Assembly: GCA_029940125.1 (NCBI GenBank)
Contig: JAOZRP010000143.1
Location: 1 to 6,362, forward strand
DNA length: 6,362 nucleotides
DNA from: a bacterium
GTDB taxonomy: Bacteria > Desulfobacterota > Anaeroferrophillalia > Anaeroferrophillales > Anaeroferrophillaceae
Direction of reading: 5' to 3'
Of this stretch, positions 1 through 5,445 are shown piece by piece. A program made the position numbers and the translations under genes. Each line of letters opens with the position of its first letter. The first letter of the stretch is position 1. The notes below the pieces were generated by a model. That model did no database searches and had not been told where the DNA came from. It worked only from the letters and a program-made list of their open reading frames with translations.

Positions 1-72
1 GATTCGCGGCGGACGCCTCGGAGCGGCACACGATGTGCCGCGAGAATGAGCGAGAACCATGCCGGAACATCC
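1..72 (-). repeat. Structured repeat unit A, copy 1 (cut by window start)
   Basis: Read on the - strand from 72 to 1, this matches 2665-2737 of the + strand. The first 32 bases have one mismatch (GGATGTTCCGG... to ...CATTCTCG) and the last 22-23 bases are identical (TCCGAGGCGTCCGCCGCGAA). Between them lies a hairpin at 23-41: GCGGCACA pairs with TGTGCCGC around a 3-nt loop. In copy 2 the same slot holds a different stem that still pairs. An outer CTC (17-19) can pair with GAG (42-44) across a 3-nt bulge, also as in copy 2. Bases 1-12 are one arm of a second hairpin whose partner arm lies outside the window. No coding potential is seen. It could be a MITE-like or REP-like element or a structured RNA; the sequence alone does not decide. 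Confidence 0.8.
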
Positions 73-113
73 TGATACCCTGATTTGGGTTGCGGGCGTC
101 AAGCCCGCCTTGG
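73..113 (-). repeat. Repeat unit B, copy 1
   Basis: This 41-bp segment joins unit A and matches 6309-6349 in inverted orientation with a single difference (C at 100). It contains a GC-rich hairpin: GCGGGC (92-97), loop GTCAA (98-102), GCCCGC (103-108). The one difference between copies falls in the loop. Together with the first 13 bases of unit A, the match to the right end of the window is 54 bp (60-113 against 6309-6362, 53 identical). Copy 2 of unit A lacks unit B, so B is a separable module. It lies 150 bp past the stop of the SPL-like gene. No T-run follows the stem, so it is not a classical terminator. Confidence 0.8.
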
Positions 114-159
114 CGACTTATTTCTGAACTTCGTTTATGAAAAACAAGAAAATTGTGAA

Positions 160-225
160 ACCATGAAGACTTGAAAAGCCTGAAGAGTTTCTCATTGAAC
201 TTCATGTTCTTCATTCCTTCATGGT
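160..225. repeat. AT-rich long-range inverted repeat, CATGAAG/CTTCATG type
   Basis: ACCATGAAG (160-168) is the exact inverse of CTTCATGGT (217-225). The 48 bases between are rich in short GAAG, TGAA and TTCAT/CTTCATG words, so several alternative pairings are possible. The stretch is much more AT-rich than the surrounding genes. It lies 40-100 bp after the stop codon of the SPL-like gene, in the 3' region of that operon. It may be a 3' RNA structure or a worn dispersed repeat. It lacks the GC-rich stem and T-tract of an intrinsic terminator, and no protein is supported here. Confidence 0.4.
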
Positions 226-263
226 AAAATAAAATCTTAGGTTGCGGGCCGAAAAGACCTGTT

Positions 264-1394
264 TCAGTCAAACGACTTCATAGCCTGACAGCGATAGCAG
301 CATTGATCCAACCAGGAGGACAACTGCCGGTTGTCCGTCGGCGCATAGCCGAAAACATCTTCCCACATACAGTCGTTTTCCATGCAGAAGTAAACAAACA
401 CTTCCGGGGCGTAACGTCGGATTTCCGCCAGCAGGTGCCGATACAGCTGTCGGCGGATAGCGGAAAAGTAGCGCATTTTTCCATCCAGGCCGCGGATGAA
501 CTCCTGGTAGATGATCCGGGTGCCGGGATAGTTTTCCCTGATCACTTCTTTCATCGGGGGCATGAAGCGAAAAGCTCCCAGGGAAATCCAGATGATATCA
601 TCAGGGTTGAGGAAATCAAAAATCATCCTGGCGGTCTCGGCGTATTCCTCCTCCCAGCCCGGGAAAAAGATCATCGGATCAAAGTGAAGGCCGATGCGGT
701 ATCCCCGGTCCCGGCAGCGGGCGGCAGCCCGAAGCCGCTCCTCTAAAGACGGTGCCCGGCCCTCCTCCCGCCTGGCAACGCTGGAAGCGTTCAAGCTCCA
801 GGAAACAATGGCCTCACCCACCGGACCATCATAATCAAGCAGGTTGTCAATGGCAACACTTTTCGTCTTCAGCTCAAGCACCGCGTTTTTCTTATCGGCA
901 AAAAAATTCACCAGCTTCGGCGACAGCCCGGTTATCGAGTCCATGAACAGGCTGTCGGTAAACTCGCCGGTGCCGACGCGGAAAAAAGCATCGGGAGATT
1001 CATTGAAAACCGCTTCAAGCTCCGTGAAGGCATCTTCCAGATTGACAAACTGGGTAATAAAAGGGTTGTTCAAATAACCCTGAAGGACGCAGTAGCGGCA
1101 GCCGATGGAACATCCCAGGGCCAGGTGCAGTATCTGGTACAGGCAGCAGCGGTAGCTTTCAGCGGTTCCCGGACAGGGCTTGAAAAACCGGCCGCGGTGG
1201 ACCATGAGCAGCAGGGTTTTCGCCGGATCGTATTGAAGCTGTGAAAAGGTTTCCTGGCCGGGACGGGCAACCGTAACCACCGGCACGCCGTCCAGACGGT
1301 CCAAAATTTCCCGGGTATAGGGATAACGGAAGGCATCCTCTTCCACCAGCACCTGCCGCGGCTGAAAAAGCGGCTTAACGGGAGAAAAGCTCAT
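264..1394 (-). CDS. Radical SAM protein of the spore photoproduct lyase-like family
   Basis: The 376-aa product carries the radical SAM cluster motif CX3CX2C at C95, C99 and C102 (CSIGCRYC followed by VLQGYLNNP), where a [4Fe-4S] cluster cleaves S-adenosylmethionine. The N-terminus (FQPRQVLVEEDAF), the GTGEFTDSL stretch near 141-149 and the CMEN...W..VFG segment near 337-348 are typical of the SPL-like/COG1533 family. True SPL repairs thymine dimers of spore DNA and uses a cysteine about 44 residues after the cluster as hydrogen donor; here there is no cysteine between C102 and C227. The C-terminus has extra cysteines (C337, C342, C365, C366, C369) that might bind a second metal site. The ATG start lies inside the 3' end of the ParB-like gene (20-nt overlap, different frame), indicating translational coupling; its own Shine-Dalgarno is weak (AGAGA). 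The family call is solid, the substrate unknown. I found no spore genes nearby. Confidence 0.88.
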   Translation of the reverse strand: MSFSPVKPLFQPRQVLVEEDAFRYPYTREILDRLDGVPVVTVARPGQETFSQLQYDPAKTLLLMVHRGRFFKPCPGTAESYRCCLYQILHLALGCSIGCRYCVLQGYLNNPFITQFVNLEDAFTELEAVFNESPDAFFRVGTGEFTDSLFMDSITGLSPKLVNFFADKKNAVLELKTKSVAIDNLLDYDGPVGEAIVSWSLNASSVARREEGRAPSLEERLRAAARCRDRGYRIGLHFDPMIFFPGWEEEYAETARMIFDFLNPDDIIWISLGAFRFMPPMKEVIRENYPGTRIIYQEFIRGLDGKMRYFSAIRRQLYRHLLAEIRRYAPEVFVYFCMENDCMWEDVFGYAPTDNRQLSSWLDQCCYRCQAMKSFD

Positions 1395-2331
1395 GGATTT
1401 TCTCTACTTCAAGAGATGTCAGCCGCTCCACGGCCGCCTGCCACTGGCCGGCATCGCGAAAATTGACCTGCAGGGTATAGGTGGAGCCTTCAAATGCGGG
1501 CGGCGGCACTATTTTCATGTTCTTCGTCAATGGCAGGGACTGGTGCCAGACCTGGAAGCGATCTTCAGCCGTGGCCAGGAAGGGATACATCCATTCCTCC
1601 AACTGCTGGCGCCAGGCGGCAGCCGACTCCAGGCATTCGGGATGCTGTTCAGCAATCAAGGACAGCAGTTCCGCCGGGCTGGTCCGGTCACGGCCGGCTA
1701 AATCAGTTGTCAAAGCCACGATCTCCTTCAACTTGTTGCGATTGACGGACACTTTCTCAGCCATGGATACAAGCCGATCAACCTCTTCAACCTGCCAACG
1801 GCCCAGCAGGTCAACGGTTTCCCCGTCCATTTTTCCCCGGGCCAGGAGAGCGCGGGCGGATTCCGGCAAGCGGGCAATGGCACGACAACGCCTCAAAAAC
1901 CTGGGCTTGGGAGGTACGCCCAGCCGGGGCAGGAAATCATTCTGTACCGTGCGTTCATCAAACAGGTCCTCCAAAGCAACCACAACATCAGCCACTTCAA
2001 CCGGATTCAGGGAACGATGGGCAATATTATCCCAGAAAGCCAAGGCGAACAACTGCCTTTTGGATTCATCCTCAGCCGCCAGCAACGCAGGGATTTCCTT
2101 CTTTTCATCCATTGTCCGCCTGGCGGCTTCCAGACGCCGCCGGCCGCAGACAATTACATAACCCCGGGAACCAGGCCGCAAAAGGGGCGGCACCAGGATC
2201 CCCGCCTGGCGGACAGAAGCGGTAAAACTGTCAGGCGGGGGGCCGTAGGAAAAAGGAAAGCTTCGATCGGAAAAATCTATCTCGGCAAGGGTACAGGAAA
2301 TTAATGCTTGTTTCAGTGAAGGTAAAATCAT
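1375..2331 (-). CDS. ParB-like nuclease-domain (ParB/Srx fold) protein
   Basis: From the ATG at 2331 the product is 318 aa. The N-terminal ParB/Srx domain shows IDFSDRSF, then a substrate-loop region (SVRQAGILVPPLLRP) and the nucleotide-binding GRRRLEAARR at about 63-72. Next comes DNIAHRSLNPVEVA at about 101-114, matching the ENxxRxxLxPxExA box of ParB proteins. A helical central region (LGVPPKPRFL to LARGKMDGE) resembles the ParB DNA-binding domain. The last ~120 residues are not recognised. In-frame coding extends to an ATG at 2400, but those 23 residues have five cysteines and look unlike family N-termini; I prefer 2331, although neither start has a good ribosome site (GGGGGTG sits only 2 nt before 2400). 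No parA is adjacent, so this is probably not the chromosome-partition ParB. It overlaps the downstream SPL-like gene by 20 nt. Confidence 0.85.
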   Translation of the reverse strand: MILPSLKQALISCTLAEIDFSDRSFPFSYGPPPDSFTASVRQAGILVPPLLRPGSRGYVIVCGRRRLEAARRTMDEKKEIPALLAAEDESKRQLFALAFWDNIAHRSLNPVEVADVVVALEDLFDERTVQNDFLPRLGVPPKPRFLRRCRAIARLPESARALLARGKMDGETVDLLGRWQVEEVDRLVSMAEKVSVNRNKLKEIVALTTDLAGRDRTSPAELLSLIAEQHPECLESAAAWRQQLEEWMYPFLATAEDRFQVWHQSLPLTKNMKIVPPPAFEGSTYTLQVNFRDAGQWQAAVERLTSLEVEKIHELFSR

Positions 2332-2428
2332 ATAACAACTGACATATCCATACGGTACAGAATGCGAACAGGCAATTATGCGGCGGCAACATCCAACCAT
2401 GCCACCCCCGATTTTTTCTTATCAAGGG

Positions 2429-2457
2429 GATATAGCACAGCCACCGGTCAATCACAA
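2429..2457 (-). promoter_or_regulatory. Candidate sigma70 promoter for the ParB-like/SPL-like operon
   Basis: On the - strand, TTGTGA (2457-2452) is followed after 17 bp by TATATC (2434-2429). TG stands one base before the -10 box, an extended -10 pattern. Transcription would start near 2422, giving a leader of about 22 nt to the ATG at 2400 or about 91 nt to the preferred ATG at 2331. Both hexamers match consensus at 4 of 6 positions, so this is plausible but unproven. Confidence 0.4.
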
Positions 2458-2617
2458 GATTTTAGCACATGAATTGAGCGTTCAGCCATTATCCGTGAGG
2501 GCAATAATTACGGGGTGTTTTCTCTCTTGCATTATGTGAGCTGGTGCCGTCTTCAGGGTACCCTTCAGAACTTTTGACACCCGGCTGCCGGCTTATTCTC
2601 CGGCTAAAAACAGACTA

Positions 2618-2653
2618 CTCCAGTTTCTGGCTTGTCCTGAAAAATAACTGGAG
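2618..2653. repeat. 8-bp inverted repeat with 20-nt loop
   Basis: CTCCAGTT and AACTGGAG are exact inverses. The right arm's AACTGG (2646-2651) can alternatively pair with CCAGTT at 2793-2798, just at the far edge of repeat unit A, so the element could be closed by an outer stem instead. It does not look like a terminator because no T-run follows it on either strand. Confidence 0.35.
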
Positions 2654-2664
2654 CACCTTTTCCG

Positions 2665-2794
2665 GGATGTTCCGGCATGGCTCTCGCTCATTCTCGCCGG
2701 CCGTCCATGGCCGGCTCCGAGGCGTCCGCCGCGAATCACCGTCGTGGTGATTCGTTCGGCGGCCAAACCCGCTGTGAGCCAAGCCCGAACATCC
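2665..2794 (+). repeat. Structured repeat unit A, copy 2 (complete, with terminal inverted repeats)
   Basis: The 130-bp element starts GGATGTTCCGGCATGGCTC (2665-2683) and ends with the imperfect inverse at 2776-2794, 17 of 19 bases pairing. Inside are two strong hairpins. The first is GCCGGCC (2696-2702)/GGCCGGC (2709-2715) with a 6-nt loop. The second is CCGCCG plus CGAATCACC (2726-2740) pairing with GGTGATTCG plus CGGCGG (2746-2762) around loop GTCGT, interrupted only by a TT bulge. The fold is thus a three-way junction. The left boundary is supported twice: by the inverted terminus and because copies 1 and 3 diverge from this copy at exactly that base. No clear target-site duplication is visible. 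It lies 61 bp upstream of the methyltransferase start. No protein is encoded. Confidence 0.8.
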
Positions 2795-2855
2795 AGTTGG
2801 AAATGCCCGACAAGTCGATTTAAAAGGCCAAATCAGATGATAAGCGATCGGCACT

Positions 2856-3593
2856 ATGGATTTCGACACTGAACTGAAACAAACCGTCCGCCGGATGTAT
2901 GACGCCGCCGCCCGGAAATCCGGGGGATTGCTAAGCCGGGTGCCGCTCAACCGGGGCCGCGAACTGCTGGCCGGCCTGGGCTACCGCCCCTCCGAGTTTG
3001 AGCAGCTGCCAAAAAAGGTCATTGAATTCGCCTTCCCCTGCAGCAATCCCCTGCCGACAATCAGGAAGCTGCACCCGGAATCCATCCTCGACCTGGGCTG
3101 CGGCAGCGGCCTTGATGTCGGCATTCTGGCTGCCGACCGCCGGCGGACAATCAAAATGATCATTGGCGTTGATTTCAGCCGGGAGCTGCTGGCCGTCGGC
3201 AGGCGCCTGCAGGCCGGGCCTGCTGCCGGCCGCCTGCAGTTTTTGCAGGCCGACCTGACCGCGCTGCCTTTTTCAGGAACCCATTTCGACTGCATCAGCC
3301 TGAATGGTTCCTTCAACGTGATTTACCACAAGGCTGAATTTCTTCAACACGTCGCGGCCTTGCTGCCGCCGGGCGGGCATCTCCTCATCAACGACCTGAT
3401 GCTGCGCGAAGACCTGCCGCCCGGTTTTACCGCCGAGCTTACCAACTGGACCTGGAACGTCGCCGGCGCTCTCTTTCCGGAGGCATTGACGTCCATGGCC
3501 GCCAAAGCCAGCCTCTCACTGGTCCATTTTTATGAGCATGAACAAATACCACCGGTCTGCCGGGGAGAAGTTTTACTGTGGAAGAAAAAGTAA
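2856..3593 (+). CDS. Class I SAM-dependent methyltransferase, ArsM-like layout
   Basis: The 245-aa product is a Rossmann-fold methyltransferase. Motif I is ILDLGCGSGLD (77-87), the acidic end of strand 2 is GVDFS (D106), QADLTALPF (131-139) follows strand 3, and LLPPGGHLLINDL (169-181) is the post-motif region. The N-terminus (VRRMYDAAAR, then GYRPSEFEQLP and FPCSNPL at 61-66) parallels arsenite methyltransferases, which carry LxxLP and GCGNP just before motif I. Of the three ArsM cysteines only the first has an equivalent (C62); the NCVINL site reads NGSFNVI and the CxxGA site reads NVAGA. Arsenite methylation is therefore doubtful and the substrate is unknown. An in-frame TAA at 2841 makes ATG 2856 the first ATG available; its ribosome site is weak. 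The stop directly abuts the convergent nadB stop. Confidence 0.85.
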   Translation: MDFDTELKQTVRRMYDAAARKSGGLLSRVPLNRGRELLAGLGYRPSEFEQLPKKVIEFAFPCSNPLPTIRKLHPESILDLGCGSGLDVGILAADRRRTIKMIIGVDFSRELLAVGRRLQAGPAAGRLQFLQADLTALPFSGTHFDCISLNGSFNVIYHKAEFLQHVAALLPPGGHLLINDLMLREDLPPGFTAELTNWTWNVAGALFPEALTSMAAKASLSLVHFYEHEQIPPVCRGEVLLWKKK

Positions 3594-5255
3594 TCAGTCG
3601 GACGGCGGCAGCGGCACACTGAAACACTGGCCGCCCTGCTGCACGGAATCAACCAGCCAGGCATGATCATCACGGTGGGGATAGTCGATGTTGTAATGCA
3701 GACCACGGCTTTCCTTGCGGTACATGGCCGAGGTAATGATAAGGTCGGCAACCACGGCAATATTCCTCAATTCCAGGAGATTGTTGGAAAGAATGTGATC
3801 CCAGTAAAACTGACGAATTTCGTTGTGGAGCATGTCGATCCGGTGTTTGGCCCGCAGCAGGCGCTTGTGCGACCGGACGATGCCCACATAATTCCACATC
3901 AGGCGGCGGATTTCATCCCAGTTGTGTGAAATGATGACATTTTCATCCTGATCGTCGTGGCGCTGGGTATAAACCCAGGCGGGAAATTCCGGCACGTTTT
4001 CCCGATCCTTCTCCAACGCTTCAATTGAAGCTTTTGCCGCCCGGCAGGAATAAACCACCGCTTCCAGCAGGGAATTGCTGGCCAGACGGTTGGCGCCGTG
4101 CAGGCCGGTGCAGGCAACCTCGCCGCAGGCGTACAGCCGGGGCAGGGAACTGCGCCCATCCCGGTCAACGACGATACCGCCGCAGAGATAATGGGCTGCC
4201 GGCACCACCGGGATGGGCTCACTGGTAATGTCAATGCCCAGCCCCAGGCAGGTGCTGTAAATATGGGGGAAACGCTGCTTGATGTAGTCCCCCTTGAGGT
4301 GGGTAATGTCAAGCAGGACAAAGTCATCACCCGTCGCCTTCATTTCACTGTCAATGGCCCGGGCGACAATATCCCGGGGCGCCAGTTCTTTGGCCGGATC
4401 ATAGCGATCCATGAACAGCTGGCCATTGCGGAGCCGCAGCAGCCCGCCTTCACCACGAACGGACTCGGAAATCAGGAAATTCTTGGTCAGGGGATGATAC
4501 AGGCAGGTGGGATGGAACTGGATGAATTCCATGTTGGCGATGCGCGCTCCGGCACGACAGGCCATGGCCACCCCATCTCCGGTGGCAATGTCGGGATTGG
4601 TAGTAAAAAGATAGACCTTGCCAACCCCGCCGGTAGCCATCAGGGTCTGGCGGCCCAGAAAAACGTGAACCTTCCCGGTGCCGCATTCCAGGGCATAGGT
4701 TCCCCAGCAGGCGTCATCCTGAGCCGAAGAACCCAGATAGCGGCTGGGAATCAACAGATCAATGGCCGCCATATCTTCAAAAATAGTGATCCGGTCATTG
4801 GCCTGGCAGCAGTCAATCAGCGTTTTTTCAATCTCCCTGCCGGTCCAGTCAGCCACGTGGAGGATGCGCCTCTGGGAATGTCCCCCTTCCCTGGTCAGAT
4901 CGAAGATATTTTCTTCAGTCGATGCCGCTGATTCCGTAAACTTCACCCCCAGATCAATCAGATCCCTGATTCGCTGGGGGCCTTCATGCACCACCATGTC
5001 AACCGCGTCCCGGTGGCACAGGCCGGCGCCGGCCTTCAGGGTATCGTTGATATGCGAGGCATAGGAATCATGCAGGTCGGTGACCGCGGCAATGCCGCCC
5101 TGGGCCAGGTTGGTATTGGAATCCTTCTTCTTCTTTTTGGTAATAACGGCCACGGAACCATAGGGAGCCACCTGCAAGGCATAAAAAAGCCCGGCAATCC
5201 CGCTGCCGATGATTAAAAAATCATATTTATGAACCACGTTTTCACCTTCATTCAA
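3594..5255 (-). CDS. nadB: L-aspartate oxidase
   Basis: NadB is a cytoplasmic FAD enzyme that oxidises L-aspartate to iminoaspartate, which NadA condenses with dihydroxyacetone phosphate to quinolinate for NAD synthesis. The 553-aa product has the FAD-binding IIGSGIAGL (15-23), the family signature DSNTNLAQGGIAAV (45-58), FDLTREGGHS (118-127), EFIQFHPT (243-250, H248), SESVRGEGG, APRDIVARAI (292-301, R294) and PAAHYLCGG (352-360, H355). The last four regions correspond to the substrate/catalytic segments of the succinate dehydrogenase/NadB family. The C-terminal helical domain ends with SRGLHYNIDYPHRDD, typical of NadB rather than SdhA/FrdA. Length fits (E. coli about 540 aa). Two starts are possible: TTG at 5255 with AGAGGT 8 nt upstream, or GTG at 5237 (MVHKYDFLIIG) with AAGGTG 5 nt upstream; the latter is equally good and fits usual N-termini. 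nadA is not in the window. Confidence 0.95.
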   Translation of the reverse strand: MNEGENVVHKYDFLIIGSGIAGLFYALQVAPYGSVAVITKKKKKDSNTNLAQGGIAAVTDLHDSYASHINDTLKAGAGLCHRDAVDMVVHEGPQRIRDLIDLGVKFTESAASTEENIFDLTREGGHSQRRILHVADWTGREIEKTLIDCCQANDRITIFEDMAAIDLLIPSRYLGSSAQDDACWGTYALECGTGKVHVFLGRQTLMATGGVGKVYLFTTNPDIATGDGVAMACRAGARIANMEFIQFHPTCLYHPLTKNFLISESVRGEGGLLRLRNGQLFMDRYDPAKELAPRDIVARAIDSEMKATGDDFVLLDITHLKGDYIKQRFPHIYSTCLGLGIDITSEPIPVVPAAHYLCGGIVVDRDGRSSLPRLYACGEVACTGLHGANRLASNSLLEAVVYSCRAAKASIEALEKDRENVPEFPAWVYTQRHDDQDENVIISHNWDEIRRLMWNYVGIVRSHKRLLRAKHRIDMLHNEIRQFYWDHILSNNLLELRNIAVVADLIITSAMYRKESRGLHYNIDYPHRDDHAWLVDSVQQGGQCFSVPLPPSD

Positions 5256-5278
5256 TTTTCATTACCTCTTCAGGAAAA

Positions 5279-5308
5279 AGAATACTTCATATACAGTTCC
5301 CGAGTCAA
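5279..5308 (-). promoter_or_regulatory. Candidate sigma70 promoter for nadB
   Basis: On the - strand TTGACT (5308-5303, 5 of 6 to consensus) is followed after 18 bp by TATTCT (5284-5279, 4 of 6). Transcription would begin near 5272, leaving a short leader of roughly 16-35 nt before the TTG or GTG start. This is the best promoter match in the nadB/phosphatase divergent gap. Confidence 0.5.
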
Positions 5309-5316
5309 GCCGTAAT

Positions 5317-5337
5317 CAGGCCTGGCGGTTTCCAGGC
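5317..5337. promoter_or_regulatory. Palindromes upstream of the nadB -35 box (possible operator)
   Basis: GCCTGG (5320-5325) and CCAGGC (5332-5337) form a 6-bp dyad with a 6-nt centre, and CAGGCCTG (5317-5324) is a perfect palindrome overlapping it. They lie 9 bp beyond the -35 box of nadB, between the divergent genes, where a regulator could act on either. No known NAD regulator site is recognised, so the role is speculative. Confidence 0.25.
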
Positions 5338-5421
5338 GCTGACATCAACTTTCTTTTTCCAGCAGCAGTTCCTGCTTTCTTGCCAATTTTCGCAGAATAT
5401 GATAGGTAGCGGCGGTGGAAC

Positions 5422-5441
5422 AACCTCAAAATCAGGAGGTT
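5422..5441 (+). promoter_or_regulatory. Strong Shine-Dalgarno inside a small hairpin, phosphatase gene
   Basis: AGGAGGT (5434-5440) lies 5 nt before the ATG at 5446 and is a near-perfect Shine-Dalgarno, fixing the start. It is also one arm of a hairpin: AACCTC (5422-5427) pairs with GAGGTT (5436-5441) around an 8-nt loop. GTG (5415-5417) can extend the stem with CAC (5442-5444) across a 4-nt bulge. The paired state would hide the ribosome site. Ribosome-site identification is firm; regulatory meaning is inference. Confidence 0.6.
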
Positions 5442-5445
5442 CACA

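Larger units (their letters stand above)
2332..2855. other. 524-bp divergent intergenic region
   Basis: This gap separates the divergently read ParB-like and methyltransferase genes. Bases 2332-2460 hold the operon leader and candidate promoter. Bases 2461-2617 show no convincing gene or repeat; TTGACA at 2574-2579 has no acceptable -10 partner. CTCCAGTT (2618-2625) and AACTGGAG (2646-2653) form an 8-bp inverted repeat just before the structured repeat at 2665-2794. The last 61 bases before the methyltransferase have no strong promoter or ribosome site. Short open frames here have no recognisable product and run through the repeat. Confidence 0.6.

Noticed and set aside
240..249. GGTTGCGGGC as a remnant third unit B
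   Set aside because: Exact 10-base match to 88-97 but neither flank matches and the pairing arm is absent; may be chance.
1481..2161. + strand open frame opposite the ParB-like gene
   Set aside because: Ser/Arg-rich composition typical of a shadow frame; the opposite strand has clear ParB motifs.
2574..2602. TTGACA box as a + strand promoter for the methyltransferase
   Set aside because: The -35 is perfect but no -10 hexamer stands at 16-18 bp, and it is about 280 bp from the start with the repeat between.
2587..2604. GCCGG/CCGGC hairpin as terminator
   Set aside because: Stem of only 5 bp with no T-run after it on either strand.
2797..2825. TTGGAA / TTAAAA as a methyltransferase promoter
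   Set aside because: Spacing is 17 bp but the -10 matches consensus at only 3 of 6 positions; too weak to annotate.
2615..2950. - strand open frame crossing repeat unit A and the methyltransferase start
   Set aside because: It reads through the hairpins and into the antisense of the methyltransferase; no protein features.
4098..4931. Long + strand open frame opposite nadB
   Set aside because: It is antisense to a clear L-aspartate oxidase, with no recognisable domain; high GC produces such shadows.
5249..5263. Four-codon ATG AAA ATT GAA TGA leader frame before nadB
   Set aside because: Its ATG follows the Shine-Dalgarno by only 2 nt and the peptide is too short to support.
5380..5403. TTGCCA and TATGAT as a phosphatase promoter
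   Set aside because: TATGAT is a good -10 but the spacer to TTGCCA is only 12 bp, and no other -35 fits.
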